A stretch of DNA of 47,976 nucleotides from a virus: IMG/VR virus record IMGVR_UViG_3300036944_000524, positions 1 through 47,976 of that record; one strand, given 5' to 3'. Made by a program: the position numbers and the translations under genes. Positions 8,832-17,312 of the stretch are shown in pieces (position 1 is the stretch's first letter; the number at the start of each line of letters is the position of its first letter). The notes under the pieces were generated by a model. That model worked only from the letters and a program-made list of their open reading frames with translations, did no database searches and was not told the origin of the DNA.

Positions 8832-9229
8832 GATGCCACCGTGCCGACTTGCAGAACAACGCCAACACTGCACCAGTCCGCCCACGTCTCAAACACCGTG
8901 ACCACTTTCCATTGCTGGTCATCCATGCCCGGCGCTTGCGGGAACACAAGCACATCGCCGCCCTTGGAATCAGAGCGCACCACGCCCATCCAGTTGCCGT
9001 ACAAGTACACCTTGCGCAACACGCCTTGAATGTTCAGGTTGTTCATGTGCTGCAAATCCTTCGCCGCAAGCCCTTGCACTTGCGCCGCGCCGGATAGCGT
9101 CAGGAATGCCGGGACTTGCTTGCCGTTCGGGGAAATCGTGTAGCCATTGGATCGCAGCAGATCAATCGTCAGGTTTGAATTGACGTTCTGCGTTGCTGCA
9201 TTGGCCATCCCGCGTACATTGATGCTCAT
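8828..9229 (-). CDS. Head-tail connector region protein
   Basis: A 133-residue protein between the gp10-like neck protein and the tail terminator. It has a beta-rich C-terminal half (YGNWMGVVRSDSKGGDVLVF, then WKVVTVFETW). Gene order suggests a stopper or neck component. I do not recognise a specific family. ATGA overlaps on both sides indicate coupled translation. Confidence 0.55.
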   Translation of the reverse strand: MSINVRGMANAATQNVNSNLTIDLLRSNGYTISPNGKQVPAFLTLSGAAQVQGLAAKDLQHMNNLNIQGVLRKVYLYGNWMGVVRSDSKGGDVLVFPQAPGMDDQQWKVVTVFETWADWCSVGVVLQVGTVAS

Positions 9230-9678
9230 TCCGGTGCGCCTACGATGTTGGTCAGCGTGGTAATCATGTAGCCAGTGCGGTTAAGCGGCTGGTCGGTGTA
9301 GCCGTCGCGCTTGCGCTGCTCAAGCGTGCGCTTTGCCAATGGCGGCTCGCGCACTTCGCTAATGGCCTGCCGGATATGGCCTGATGCCTGCGCGCCAACG
9401 ATAGTCAGCACGTCGTCAGCAGTGGCAGAGCCTTTAATCACGGCTTGGACGCCTTTGCGAATGTTCGCTTTCCATTCTTCGCCCTTATCTTTGATGGCTG
9501 GACGAATAAACGGACGCGCCGGAATCTTTGCCGCAGGCGCTCCCATTTCCTGAATCAACGCGACGGATGCAACCTTTTCGCCCTCGGGGTATTGGGCGGA
9601 TTCAAACCAGCCCACCTTCGCCTGTTTGTTTTCAAACTCAGCAAGGCGGGCGGTTAATGCGGCTGCAAGCTTGCTCAT
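9226..9678 (-). CDS. HK97 gp10-like neck/tail completion protein
   Basis: A 150-residue protein with the motif KIPARPFIRPAI (about residues 55-66), characteristic of HK97 gp10 and gpG-like virion morphogenesis proteins that act at the tail-head interface. The N-terminal helix is charged (ALTARLAEFENKQAKVG). The start is set at 9678, where ATG overlaps the previous stop; the open frame upstream to 9813 is non-coding in character. Confidence 0.7.
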   Translation of the reverse strand: MSKLAAALTARLAEFENKQAKVGWFESAQYPEGEKVASVALIQEMGAPAAKIPARPFIRPAIKDKGEEWKANIRKGVQAVIKGSATADDVLTIVGAQASGHIRQAISEVREPPLAKRTLEQRKRDGYTDQPLNRTGYMITTLTNIVGAPE

Positions 9679-10112
9679 CAGAACACCCCGTAGACGCGAC
9701 GGAATCCAGACGCTTCGGGACGGCCACCAATCGTAAAGCCGCCAACCACCAGCGATTGCAGCAGCGCCATCAGTTGCAGGCCATACGGCGTGGTGGCAAG
9801 CCAGTACTGCCACAGGTTCTTGGTCGGTGGCGGCTCAAGCGACACGCTTACGCTACCCTCGGTCGCGCCCGTAACGACTGCCGTTGTTTGGCCATTGCCG
9901 ATCATGGTGAACGATTGCGCGAGGTGCGCCGTCATCAGGTTTAGCGCAAGCTGCAACGTATTGCCAGTGATGAGGCAATTGTCGTAGTCGTAAATGTACT
10001 GGGTCGCCATCGTCCACCACATTTCAATGGCAGCATCAGGGTATTTCAGCACATCGGCAAACGCCGGAAACATGGCCCGGAACGCCGCTAGGTCTAGGGT
10101 ATGCTGGGCCAT
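9678..10112 (-). CDS. Head-tail adaptor (DUF4054)
   Basis: A 144-residue protein beginning DLAAFRAMFPAFADVLKYPD, the hallmark of DUF4054 head-tail adaptors (F..MFPEF pattern). It contains the helical ALNLMTAHLAQS segment also typical of the family. It sits first in the connector group after the capsid genes. Probably forms the ring bound to the portal. Confidence 0.8.
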   Translation of the reverse strand: MAQHTLDLAAFRAMFPAFADVLKYPDAAIEMWWTMATQYIYDYDNCLITGNTLQLALNLMTAHLAQSFTMIGNGQTTAVVTGATEGSVSVSLEPPPTKNLWQYWLATTPYGLQLMALLQSLVVGGFTIGGRPEASGFRRVYGVF

Positions 10113-10122
10113 TGCGTTCGCC

Positions 10123-10500
10123 TTAGTTCACGCCGGTAACGGTCGGCTCTTTTACGCCGTCCATCATGCCGCCTGGGGCATAGTCGGCAGGGGTGATCGG
10201 GGCGGACTGGTCGCGGCGCTTCATGTTCGCGGCGGCTTTTTCGGCGTCGATCTTTTTCTTTTCAACGGTGATGAAACCGTTTTTCTTGTGCTGCTGGAAT
10301 GCGTCGATGCCTTCCAAGAATTCCAGGTCCTCATCGCTCACGTCGGTAACAACGCCCAGCGGGGTGATGAAGTGTTTATTCATGACGCCGTGACCACCTT
10401 TAATCAGCACCTTGCGTTCGATGCTTTGCTGGTCGCCGTTTTTGATCCACGATGCGTACTCGTTATCGCAGGTAAGAGTGCTATATACATATGCTGGCAT
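10123..10500 (-). CDS. Minor head-region protein, unknown function
   Basis: A 125-residue protein between the major capsid and the DUF4054 adaptor genes. The first 80 residues look folded (YVYSTLTCDNEYASW, GVMNKHFITPLGVVTDVSDEDLEFL). The last 40 are charged and probably flexible. No family recognised. The stop is 10 bases before the adaptor start, so it belongs to the same operon, after the hairpin that follows the capsid gene. Confidence 0.7.
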   Translation of the reverse strand: MPAYVYSTLTCDNEYASWIKNGDQQSIERKVLIKGGHGVMNKHFITPLGVVTDVSDEDLEFLEGIDAFQQHKKNGFITVEKKKIDAEKAAANMKRRDQSAPITPADYAPGGMMDGVKEPTVTGVN

Positions 10501-10520
10501 TTAATTCTCCGCAGGTTTGG

Positions 10521-10546
10521 AATAGGGGCATTTCTCAGCCCCTATT
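10521..10546 (-). terminator. Hairpin after the capsid gene
   Basis: A perfect 9-bp inverted repeat (AATAGGGGC / GCCCCTATT, arms 10521-10529 and 10538-10546, 8-base loop) lies in the 57-base gap between the capsid gene and the next gene. It may partly end transcription or protect the 3' end of the capsid mRNA. On the minus strand it is not followed by a good T-run, so its strength as an intrinsic terminator is doubtful; TTTT follows on the plus strand instead. Confidence 0.5.
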
Positions 10547-10557
10547 TTATCAGTCGA

Positions 10558-11694
10558 TTAGCAGCCGCTGCGACGAATTACGGACCACGGCCTCTTGCAC
10601 ATGATGCCAGCCGTAGCGTTGCCGAAGTCTTCTTCGTAGCCCTTGGTCAACTGCTGCGCGCCCAGCGTGATGAACTTCGCCGGGACCATCTGGATGAACA
10701 CGCGACCATCGTCGGACGAGTATTCGCCAAACTCGTCGGCGTGCAAATAGAACACGTTTGCGCCGCCGTTAGCCGCGTTCAACTCAGGGGCCGACTCGAT
10801 GCGCACGTTCGGGTAGTTCGTGTTCAGCCAGTTTTGCACCGAGAAGCCCAGCGTGGTAACGGTGGACAGGTAATCAACCGCCGACATTGCAACGCCCATG
10901 GTGATCGGCGTCTTTTTCGGGTCGATCAAGTTCCCCGACTGAGTGCGCAACGCTTGCAGCGAGGTCAGGATATCCGCGATGATTTCCAGCGTGGTCTTGG
11001 TCGCCCAAGTCGAGAAGCCCGACGCGCCGTTCGGCAGGTTGACGTAGGCTGGCAACGATGGGTCGTTCAGATAACCGTAGGTGCGGCCCGCGCCAGAGTT
11101 GTAGCCGTAGAAGCCGATATAGTTACGCTGCACGTCCAGCGAAAGCGTGGCCTGCATACGCTTGTTTTCCGCGCTGTTGTAGTTCATCGCGGCGGCGCGT
11201 GCTTCTTCCAGTCGACCAACCATGAAGCCCTGCTCGAAGCGAACGATCGAACGGCGCTCAAAGTTGGTGTTCCAGCCGGTCAGCGGGACGTTGGTGTTGT
11301 CCTGGTACGGCAGGGCATTGCCAGCGCGTTCGCTGAAGCCCTGCACGATTTCTTCATCTTCCCAGCGGCCAACAGTGGACACGCCAACCAGCGTATCAAT
11401 CTGGCGGGCCTGCGTGACGGTCTGGACGAAGCCAGGCAGCCACGATTGCAGGAACTGGATTGGCGTACCGATGGATGGCGTGGATTGCGGAGCGACCAGA
11501 TTGGAGTCCATCGCGCCGGACAGCATCGACATGCCGCCTTGGTGTGCTTTGTACATCGCGTCCATCACGCCGGGGCGCATGGTAATGCCCAGCTTCGCCA
11601 GCGCGGCAACGTCGCCCATGCTGTTGACTGGGTATCCCGCCAGCGGCTTAACCTTGCGGGCCGCTACGTGGAAATGGGTAGGAGTTTGAGCCAT
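10558..11694 (-). CDS. Major capsid protein (DUF2184-type)
   Basis: A 378-residue protein in the capsid position. It has segments typical of the DUF2184 HK97-fold capsids, such as QSWLPGFVQTVTQARQIDTLVGVSTVGRWEDEE (shown here only as a reference to residues 85-117) and NTNYPNVRIESAPELNAANG-like text near residue 295, and ends in TLGAQQ.KGYEEDFGNATAGIMCKRPWSVIRRSGC-type C-terminus. Preceded by the cement protein gene and followed by a hairpin. The start ATG at 11694 has an AAGGGAAG-like site upstream. A 578-codon frame on the opposite strand is a shadow. Confidence 0.85.
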   Translation of the reverse strand: MAQTPTHFHVAARKVKPLAGYPVNSMGDVAALAKLGITMRPGVMDAMYKAHQGGMSMLSGAMDSNLVAPQSTPSIGTPIQFLQSWLPGFVQTVTQARQIDTLVGVSTVGRWEDEEIVQGFSERAGNALPYQDNTNVPLTGWNTNFERRSIVRFEQGFMVGRLEEARAAAMNYNSAENKRMQATLSLDVQRNYIGFYGYNSGAGRTYGYLNDPSLPAYVNLPNGASGFSTWATKTTLEIIADILTSLQALRTQSGNLIDPKKTPITMGVAMSAVDYLSTVTTLGFSVQNWLNTNYPNVRIESAPELNAANGGANVFYLHADEFGEYSSDDGRVFIQMVPAKFITLGAQQLTKGYEEDFGNATAGIMCKRPWSVIRRSGC

Positions 11695-11707
11695 GTTGCT
11701 TCCCTTC

Positions 11708-12211
11708 TTAGCTGTTCAGCAGTTGGATGATCGCGGTGGTGCCAGCGGTCGTGATGTTGCGGCGGACGAACGAAGCGCCGGGGATCAGGGTGTGCGATGC
11801 AGGCGGGGTGCCGCCCGGTGCCGCAGCCAGGATGCCGGTTGCATTGGCGTATGCCACGCCGTCACCGATGTTGGCGGTGGTGCTGGTCGTCACGTAGATA
11901 CCCGATGCCAGAGTGGTTGCCTGTACTGGCAAGTCGTTTGGCAGAGTCAGGGTAGGCGACAGCGGGCCGGTCGAGCCACCCAGCGACGCATACTGCTTGG
12001 AGTTGGTCAGGATGCCAGCAAAAGCGCCGGTGCCGCCCGCGACTGCGTTGCCGTCTTGCGATGCAACCATGGTGACAGCGCGACCGATCACGTTTTGCGT
12101 TGCGTCCGAAGTCTTCAGGATGACATTCTGCGAACGGATAGGGCCGCTCAGAGCGATATCGCCCACAAAGCCATCAGTCGGGAATTGCCGGATAGTGGAT
12201 TGGAAAGCCAT
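11708..12211 (-). CDS. Capsid cement/decoration protein
   Basis: A 167-residue protein between the DUF2213 gene and the major capsid gene, the usual site of the structural cement protein that binds capsomers. Residues GPIRSQNVILKTSDATQNVIGRAVTM and FAGILTNSKQYAS resemble that family; the rest is beta-rich with many G, T and A. Short gaps on both sides suggest high co-expression with the capsid. Confidence 0.75.
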   Translation of the reverse strand: MAFQSTIRQFPTDGFVGDIALSGPIRSQNVILKTSDATQNVIGRAVTMVASQDGNAVAGGTGAFAGILTNSKQYASLGGSTGPLSPTLTLPNDLPVQATTLASGIYVTTSTTANIGDGVAYANATGILAAAPGGTPPASHTLIPGASFVRRNITTAGTTAIIQLLNS

Positions 12212-12223
12212 TTTTGATGCTCC

Positions 12224-12787
12224 TTATTTGCTGTACTGCTCGGACAGGAATGCCGCGCCAGTGGATTTGTCGGATGCTGCGTCCATGCCGTATGCCACGG
12301 CGGCGGGGCGAGCTTTCAGGAAAGATTCGACCGCCACGACGGCGTGCGACTTGTCCAAGCCCAGTTTCTCGGCGGCGTATTCGGCCACTTGCACATGGGT
12401 CATCGAGTCGCAGGCGAACGAGCCAACGTGAGCGCTCACACGGTTGTACAGGTCGGATTTCTTGGCCATTTCAGCCATGATTGCTCCCGAGTCCATTGCG
12501 GCAGGCTGCGCGGCCAGTTGCTTTGCCACTTCCGCCGCCACTGCGCGCTTGAATGCTGCCGCGTCCATGCCTTCGCCTTTCTTGCCGTCTTTCTTGTCTT
12601 CGTCTTCATCCATGGCCTTGTCCTTATCCTTTTCGGGATCGTCCTCGTCCATGGCCTTGTCTTTGTCGCCTTCCTTGTCCTTGTCGGACTCGTCCATTGC
12701 CGTGCGCATGGAGTCCATAGCGCCCTGCATGGTCGATACCTGAGTCGTCAGGGCGGCAACGGCCTTTACCAGTTCCGTCAGTTCCAT
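12224..12787 (-). CDS. Nested scaffold protein candidate (internal start)
   Basis: Same frame as the DUF2213 gene but starting at its codon 193 (MELTELVKAV), giving 187 residues. An AAGAAGGA Shine-Dalgarno sequence ends 6 bases before this ATG, unusual for the middle of a gene. The product would be nearly all coiled coil and acidic/lysine repeats, as in capsid scaffolds. The layout parallels lambda C/Nu3. This is inference from the ribosome binding site and composition. Confidence 0.5.
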   Translation of the reverse strand: MELTELVKAVAALTTQVSTMQGAMDSMRTAMDESDKDKEGDKDKAMDEDDPEKDKDKAMDEDEDKKDGKKGEGMDAAAFKRAVAAEVAKQLAAQPAAMDSGAIMAEMAKKSDLYNRVSAHVGSFACDSMTHVQVAEYAAEKLGLDKSHAVVAVESFLKARPAAVAYGMDAASDKSTGAAFLSEQYSK

Positions 12788-13363
12788 TGTGGTTCCTTCT
12801 TTTTCAAGATTAAATGTCATGCTGTCCATGACCGACACATCCGGGCCGCTGCGACCCTCTGTTACTAATGCTCCGTGATTACCGCGAATGTCGCGCTGTG
12901 CGTATTCGTAGGCCTGGCCATCAAATACGCCACTCTCACGCGACCACCGGCAGGCATAGCCCGCCGATAGTTCTTCCTTGCCCAAATCAATCGAATCAAG
13001 CGCCTGTGCGGAATATACACGCAAATTCGCTTTCAAATAAGGATGTTCAAAATACACCTTCTCACCGAATACGCCTTCTACGCGCTTCTTATCAGTGGCC
13101 ACCAGACCATCAACATTGCCCAGCAGGGCATTCGGATGCTCATTGATGAATGGCGTAAGCTTGAACGATTCGATTGTCTCGGGGTTGTTCAATTCCTCGG
13201 CTGGCCGATAGACCATGTAAATCTTGTCCGGCTCAGGTGCGCCGATCTGCGACCCCAAATAGGGGAATACGCCGACTTTGGAAATTGGGTTGCCCTCAAT
13301 GGTCATCCAGCCAAATTCGTTAATCTGGCGGGCGCTTTCGTCCATGGACTGGCTCAACGACAT
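12224..13363 (-). CDS. DUF2213 protein: putative prohead protease with scaffold-like C-terminus
   Basis: A 379-residue protein. The N-terminal half (residues 1-175) matches the DUF2213 family, with KVGVFPYLGSQIG and LTPFINEHPNAL; related proteins are thought to be maturation proteases. The second half is acidic and lysine-rich, with two copies of a DKDKAMDED motif (about 235-265), flanked by coiled-coil helices, as expected for a scaffold. A strong internal start at residue 193 could make the C-terminal part alone. The start ATG at 13363 abuts the previous stop. Confidence 0.75.
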   Translation of the reverse strand: MSLSQSMDESARQINEFGWMTIEGNPISKVGVFPYLGSQIGAPEPDKIYMVYRPAEELNNPETIESFKLTPFINEHPNALLGNVDGLVATDKKRVEGVFGEKVYFEHPYLKANLRVYSAQALDSIDLGKEELSAGYACRWSRESGVFDGQAYEYAQRDIRGNHGALVTEGRSGPDVSVMDSMTFNLEKEGTTMELTELVKAVAALTTQVSTMQGAMDSMRTAMDESDKDKEGDKDKAMDEDDPEKDKDKAMDEDEDKKDGKKGEGMDAAAFKRAVAAEVAKQLAAQPAAMDSGAIMAEMAKKSDLYNRVSAHVGSFACDSMTHVQVAEYAAEKLGLDKSHAVVAVESFLKARPAAVAYGMDAASDKSTGAAFLSEQYSK

Positions 13364-14197
13364 TTACAAATCTCCAAAATCAACCACTGGTACATAAGTG
13401 CATCGACAATTCACGCACTCACCGGGCATTACATTTTCGCCCTTATCCCCAATCGGCGCACCAATTGACAAATCGAATTCTTTGCCATTATATGCCTTAT
13501 GTTTCGGCCGTGGCTCTTTTGTGCCGCCAGTGTGTATCCAAATTCCCTTTTTAACGCCCGCCGCCTTTGTTCGTTCAAGATTTACGGTCTGGTACGCCTT
13601 CCGAGTTTGATCTAAGGCGATATTCTTTGCGCGGCGCTCAGTCATGCCGCCGTACTTCTGGATATCGTCAATCAGCGGGCCGATGCCACCAGTTCCAGTG
13701 ATCGAACGATTAACCGCGCCTTTGACGCGATCCAGGTATTGCGCGGGGATCGACTTAATCAAATCGACGTTCTCGCTGATGCTGGCGTCAAATAGCGTGC
13801 GCATGGCAGGCGGCATATCGACCACTTTAAGCGCGACCTGATCCGACAGCTTCTTAAACGATTTCATCAGAACGGCTTTGCTCTGGTCGTTCACTTCGCC
13901 TAGCATACGACGGGCCAGCATATCGGCGTGGCTGTTGAATAGGCGCTCAAACTTGGCCGTCAGCAGATTAAGCAGTTGCCGCGCCTGCACTGCAATGTTG
14001 GCATCCATGGCGAAGAACTCTTTAGCATCCGGCGCACGGAATAGGGCGGTGACATCCTTCTTTGTCTCGGCAGTCATCGCCCGCACCAGCTTGCGCAACT
14101 CCCGGCTGTATCGATCCTCGATACTCACCGGGTTATGCAATGGCGTGCCGCGTAGCTGCGTAGGCTTAGGCGGCTGCTGGCGGCGCTTCGTCGTCAT
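13364..14197 (-). CDS. MuF-like minor head protein
   Basis: A 277-residue protein following the portal gene. The C-terminal domain (about 165-277) has the helix KYGGMTERRAKNIALDQTRKAY, then KGIWIHTGGTKEPRPKHK and ends GECVNCRCTYVPVVDF, the signature of the MuF/SPP1 gp7 head morphogenesis family. It is carried in the head in a few copies and may be ejected with DNA. Overlaps the portal gene by 32 bases. Confidence 0.85.
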   Translation of the reverse strand: MTTKRRQQPPKPTQLRGTPLHNPVSIEDRYSRELRKLVRAMTAETKKDVTALFRAPDAKEFFAMDANIAVQARQLLNLLTAKFERLFNSHADMLARRMLGEVNDQSKAVLMKSFKKLSDQVALKVVDMPPAMRTLFDASISENVDLIKSIPAQYLDRVKGAVNRSITGTGGIGPLIDDIQKYGGMTERRAKNIALDQTRKAYQTVNLERTKAAGVKKGIWIHTGGTKEPRPKHKAYNGKEFDLSIGAPIGDKGENVMPGECVNCRCTYVPVVDFGDL

Positions 14198-15665
14198 CTT
14201 CTTCTATGTCATCAGGCACGCCATCAGCCATGCCAGTAAAGCCAGATTGCGGGTCTTTCACCAGCACGTCGCGGATGTCCTGCGCGTCAACTGCTCCGGT
14301 GTTTTGCAACGCCGTGTACGTGTCGGCCTTGGTCTTGTTGATGTTGGCCACCATTTCTTCGGTCGGCTCATCAAGCGGATTCCAATGCGGGGTGATCGTG
14401 TAGCGCCCGCCAAACTCGGAGCGCGACAGAATCAGGTAATGACGGTCAAGGATCGGCGTCATATCGTTGGCTTGCAGGCCCGCCAACAGTTCGTGATAGC
14501 TGGCCACCTCGTAATCGCCCGACGCGCCAAAGCCCTTTGGTGACGTGCCTAACAGCTTCGTGGCCGGGACTTCCGCAATCGCCGCTACAAGCTGGTACTG
14601 CGTCATGATCGTGGCGTCTAGGTCAGCTAGGCTGGTTTCGTGCTGCGTGTAGTCCTCATCAGTGTTGATAAACTTCACGCCAAAGCTATCGCGCAAGGCT
14701 GCGGCCTGCTCGTTGCGCATCATGAATCGCCCAGGGTTTTGGAATGCTGCTTGCAAATCCACCTTTTGAATATTCATGCGCTTAGTCATGGCCAACAGCG
14801 GCGCTTCGTTAGCCGTGCGCTCTGCGGCATAGATGCGCTCAAAAATCTGCTGCGTGAGTGGCACGCCGCCATACAGATACGCGGGCTTGATGATGTCCGG
14901 CACTTCCGCATGGCGAGAGATAATCAGGTGCGAACGGTGATAGCGCCTGCCGCCGATCTGCCACCACGTAGGGTCATAGAAGTGGATTGCAGCCGGATTC
15001 TGAATCGAACCCTCGCCCATAAATGGCGTCATCCAGTACGGGTCAACCTGACTGATCCCGCGATAGCTTCCCGGCTTGATACCGTCCGGGTTGAACGGTT
15101 TCAGGTAATAGTCCTCGTCGTCCGACTCCACCACAAACAACGCGATGCGCACGCCGAAAATGCGCTTATTGCGGACGAACTCAATAAGGTTCTGCTTAAC
15201 GCACATTTTGGCGTCCCACTCGCAGATTTCCGCCAGCAGTTCCGGCGACTCGTCCGCGCCATCGTTAAGGGTCGGCTTCCAGCCATTGCGCGCCGCATCT
15301 TTCGCAGGCATGGAGCAAGCCTTATCAATCAGCCAGTTCTGCGCGAAGATGGTGCACGCCTGATAGCCAATGAAGCCCTGATTGGCATACCATGCCATGA
15401 GCGAATCTGGCAGGCGCTGCGTGGCCGTGATGAATGCGTTCTTGGTCGCGTATGGGTTAGGACTGCCGCCGCTGTCATCCATGGCATACGTCCCGCCGTT
15501 CGGGTTCTTGAACGATGGCGCGGCGAATAGCTCAGAAAACAGCGCCTCCCGATCAAGCGGGCGCGTCAGTGGGTCGGTACTGAACTGGCCGGGGCGCTCT
15601 CGCTCTGGCTCATCCTTTGAAATTGCCGCGCCGTTTTTGCCGCGTATCCAGTCGAACAAACTCAT
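14166..15665 (-). CDS. Portal protein (DUF1073)
   Basis: A 499-residue portal subunit, forming the ring through which DNA enters and leaves the head. Typical DUF1073 segments are WYANQGFIGYQACTIFAQNWL (residues about 90-110), GISQVDPYWMTPF and TKLLGTSPKGFGASGDYE near 375-392. Acidic C-terminal end (DDIEEDDDEAPP). The start ATG at 15665 has GGGGAT 9 bases upstream; a longer frame to 15701 lacks such a site. Confidence 0.88.
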   Translation of the reverse strand: MSLFDWIRGKNGAAISKDEPERERPGQFSTDPLTRPLDREALFSELFAAPSFKNPNGGTYAMDDSGGSPNPYATKNAFITATQRLPDSLMAWYANQGFIGYQACTIFAQNWLIDKACSMPAKDAARNGWKPTLNDGADESPELLAEICEWDAKMCVKQNLIEFVRNKRIFGVRIALFVVESDDEDYYLKPFNPDGIKPGSYRGISQVDPYWMTPFMGEGSIQNPAAIHFYDPTWWQIGGRRYHRSHLIISRHAEVPDIIKPAYLYGGVPLTQQIFERIYAAERTANEAPLLAMTKRMNIQKVDLQAAFQNPGRFMMRNEQAAALRDSFGVKFINTDEDYTQHETSLADLDATIMTQYQLVAAIAEVPATKLLGTSPKGFGASGDYEVASYHELLAGLQANDMTPILDRHYLILSRSEFGGRYTITPHWNPLDEPTEEMVANINKTKADTYTALQNTGAVDAQDIRDVLVKDPQSGFTGMADGVPDDIEEDDDEAPPAAA

Positions 15666-15667
15666 TA

Positions 15668-15928
15668 TTACAATCCCCAGTGAACGCCAAGCGACGGGCA
15701 TTCTACCCGCGCTGGTGGGCGCGATCCGTTGGCAAATACATGATTGCGTGAATGCTTGAATTCGGAAAGCAAAGACACAGGCGGAATCCCCGCCGACTTC
15801 CTTGCACGCCGCAAAGCAAGCGCGTAGTCAAGCGCCATCATAGCCGATAGCACGCCAGCAGGAATTGAGCGAAGCACCCGCATCGGGATCGCCCCAACAA
15901 AAACAGTTTTAGGCTTGTCGGCTTTCAT
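15668..15928 (-). CDS. Small basic protein between terminase and portal
   Basis: An 86-residue protein of unknown function filling the gap between the large terminase and portal genes. It is basic (LALRRARKSAG) with an alanine/leucine-rich centre. The start ATG at 15928 has a clear GAGGAA site 5 bases upstream and lies 7 bases after the terminase stop. It ends 2 bases before the portal start, so it is well embedded in the operon. No family recognised. Confidence 0.7.
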   Translation of the reverse strand: MKADKPKTVFVGAIPMRVLRSIPAGVLSAMMALDYALALRRARKSAGIPPVSLLSEFKHSRNHVFANGSRPPARVECPSLGVHWGL

Positions 15929-15935
15929 ATTTTCC

Positions 15936-17312
15936 TCAGTAATCGTACCAACTTTTGCCGGATGAACATAACCCAGCGCTATTTGCAATGATAAAGCTAT
16001 CCGCGATATTTGGGGATTTTACATCACGCTTGTCTAAATCCTTCTTGGATTCCACTTTAACCTTGCCCGCATTGTCAAAATCACGCTTTGGCGTGGCCAG
16101 TTCATCAATAAGCTTGTCTAATAGCTTTGAATCGCACTCACTGGATATGCTTATCATATCCTCGGCTGCAAAGCTTTTGCCCTTGTGGACGGCAAGATAA
16201 GTGTTCCGCAGCCTGTCCGCCGTCAGCCACCACGCCTGTGCCTTCAGGTTCGAGAAGAAATCCTTGTTCTTAATGCGAGTCTCGCCGTAGATGCTATCCG
16301 GCTTATGCACTGCGCCACCTGCGTTGAACTTGAAATGCCGCGTCCAGCCCTGAGTGTTAAGCGTTGAGCCAGTACCCGCACCGACGCCGATTGAGTCGTA
16401 GCCAATGCTGTTGGCGGCCAGCCTTTCAGCGGTCAGACGCACCCGCGAGGCCGATTCATTTAACTCGTTCTCGCCACCATTCCACTCGTCCAGGTGAATG
16501 GCAATAGAGCCATCCATGCTGGTTGTCGCGTTCTTGTCGTCGCCATCGTCTGCAACGTCGTAGCCAACCGTTACACCACCCTTCCACGATCCACCAGCAG
16601 GCGTGACCTTCTTGTGCGCATCAATCGCAGCCATGAGCCATGTGCGCTTGATTACGGCCTTGTCGTCGTCCTCTTTTGGCACTCCAAGATAAATGTGCTG
16701 GAACTCGTCAAAATCCTCTTGCTTTGCCGCGTCGATGATATCAATCATCGTTTTCGACAGAAACGGGTTTTCGTCGTAGTTGATTAGCCGGGTGATGGTC
16801 TTTGGTGGCGGGTTCCTGACAAAGCGCTTATAGGCGAAGTCAGTTGATAGTCGCGGATTAAAAACCAGCCACACCTGGGAATGCTCCTTGCGAATGGTTG
16901 GCTCTAAGACCTCCCATTGTTCTTCGGTCAGATTGTGGCCTTCCTCAATCCAGAGGATATCAATCGACTCTAGCGACTTGATTTCATCAATCGAGCGCCA
17001 CAGGCCATAGAACATGAATTCCGATCCGGTGGCGCTGTATATGTTGTTTTTCTGTATGTCAAAACGCGACCTTAACCCAAATCGTTCAATCTGGATTTTC
17101 AGCAGCGCATACACGCTTTCGCTGATCTTGTTCTGGAACTGGCGAACGCACAGCACGCGCAGCCGGTACTTGTTCGCCAGGAAGATAACGAAGCCCGCCG
17201 CGTCCCACGACTTAGAGCTTGCGCGCCCTCCGTACAGAACCCGATTGCGCGCCGGGGTTAGCCAGAAATCACGGAGCGATGGATTTAAAGACGGCTTACC
17301 CTTACTCGCCAT
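15936..17312 (-). CDS. terL: Terminase large subunit
   Basis: A 458-residue DNA-packaging motor. The ATPase domain has a Walker A-like loop GGRASSKS (residues 28-35) and Walker B ILWIEE (119-124, with the catalytic acid pair). The C-terminal nuclease domain begins near residue 250 with GYDVADDGDDKN, where the first D is a likely metal ligand. This layout fits the PBSX/Terminase_3-6 group. I chose ATG 17312, which overlaps the small subunit stop by 11 bases; a TTG at 17324 is possible. Confidence 0.88.
   Translation of the reverse strand: MASKGKPSLNPSLRDFWLTPARNRVLYGGRASSKSWDAAGFVIFLANKYRLRVLCVRQFQNKISESVYALLKIQIERFGLRSRFDIQKNNIYSATGSEFMFYGLWRSIDEIKSLESIDILWIEEGHNLTEEQWEVLEPTIRKEHSQVWLVFNPRLSTDFAYKRFVRNPPPKTITRLINYDENPFLSKTMIDIIDAAKQEDFDEFQHIYLGVPKEDDDKAVIKRTWLMAAIDAHKKVTPAGGSWKGGVTVGYDVADDGDDKNATTSMDGSIAIHLDEWNGGENELNESASRVRLTAERLAANSIGYDSIGVGAGTGSTLNTQGWTRHFKFNAGGAVHKPDSIYGETRIKNKDFFSNLKAQAWWLTADRLRNTYLAVHKGKSFAAEDMISISSECDSKLLDKLIDELATPKRDFDNAGKVKVESKKDLDKRDVKSPNIADSFIIANSAGLCSSGKSWYDY

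Noticed and set aside
9994-11730. 578-codon open frame on the plus strand
   Set aside because: Antisense to the capsid and connector genes; composition mirrors the codon bias of the real genes.
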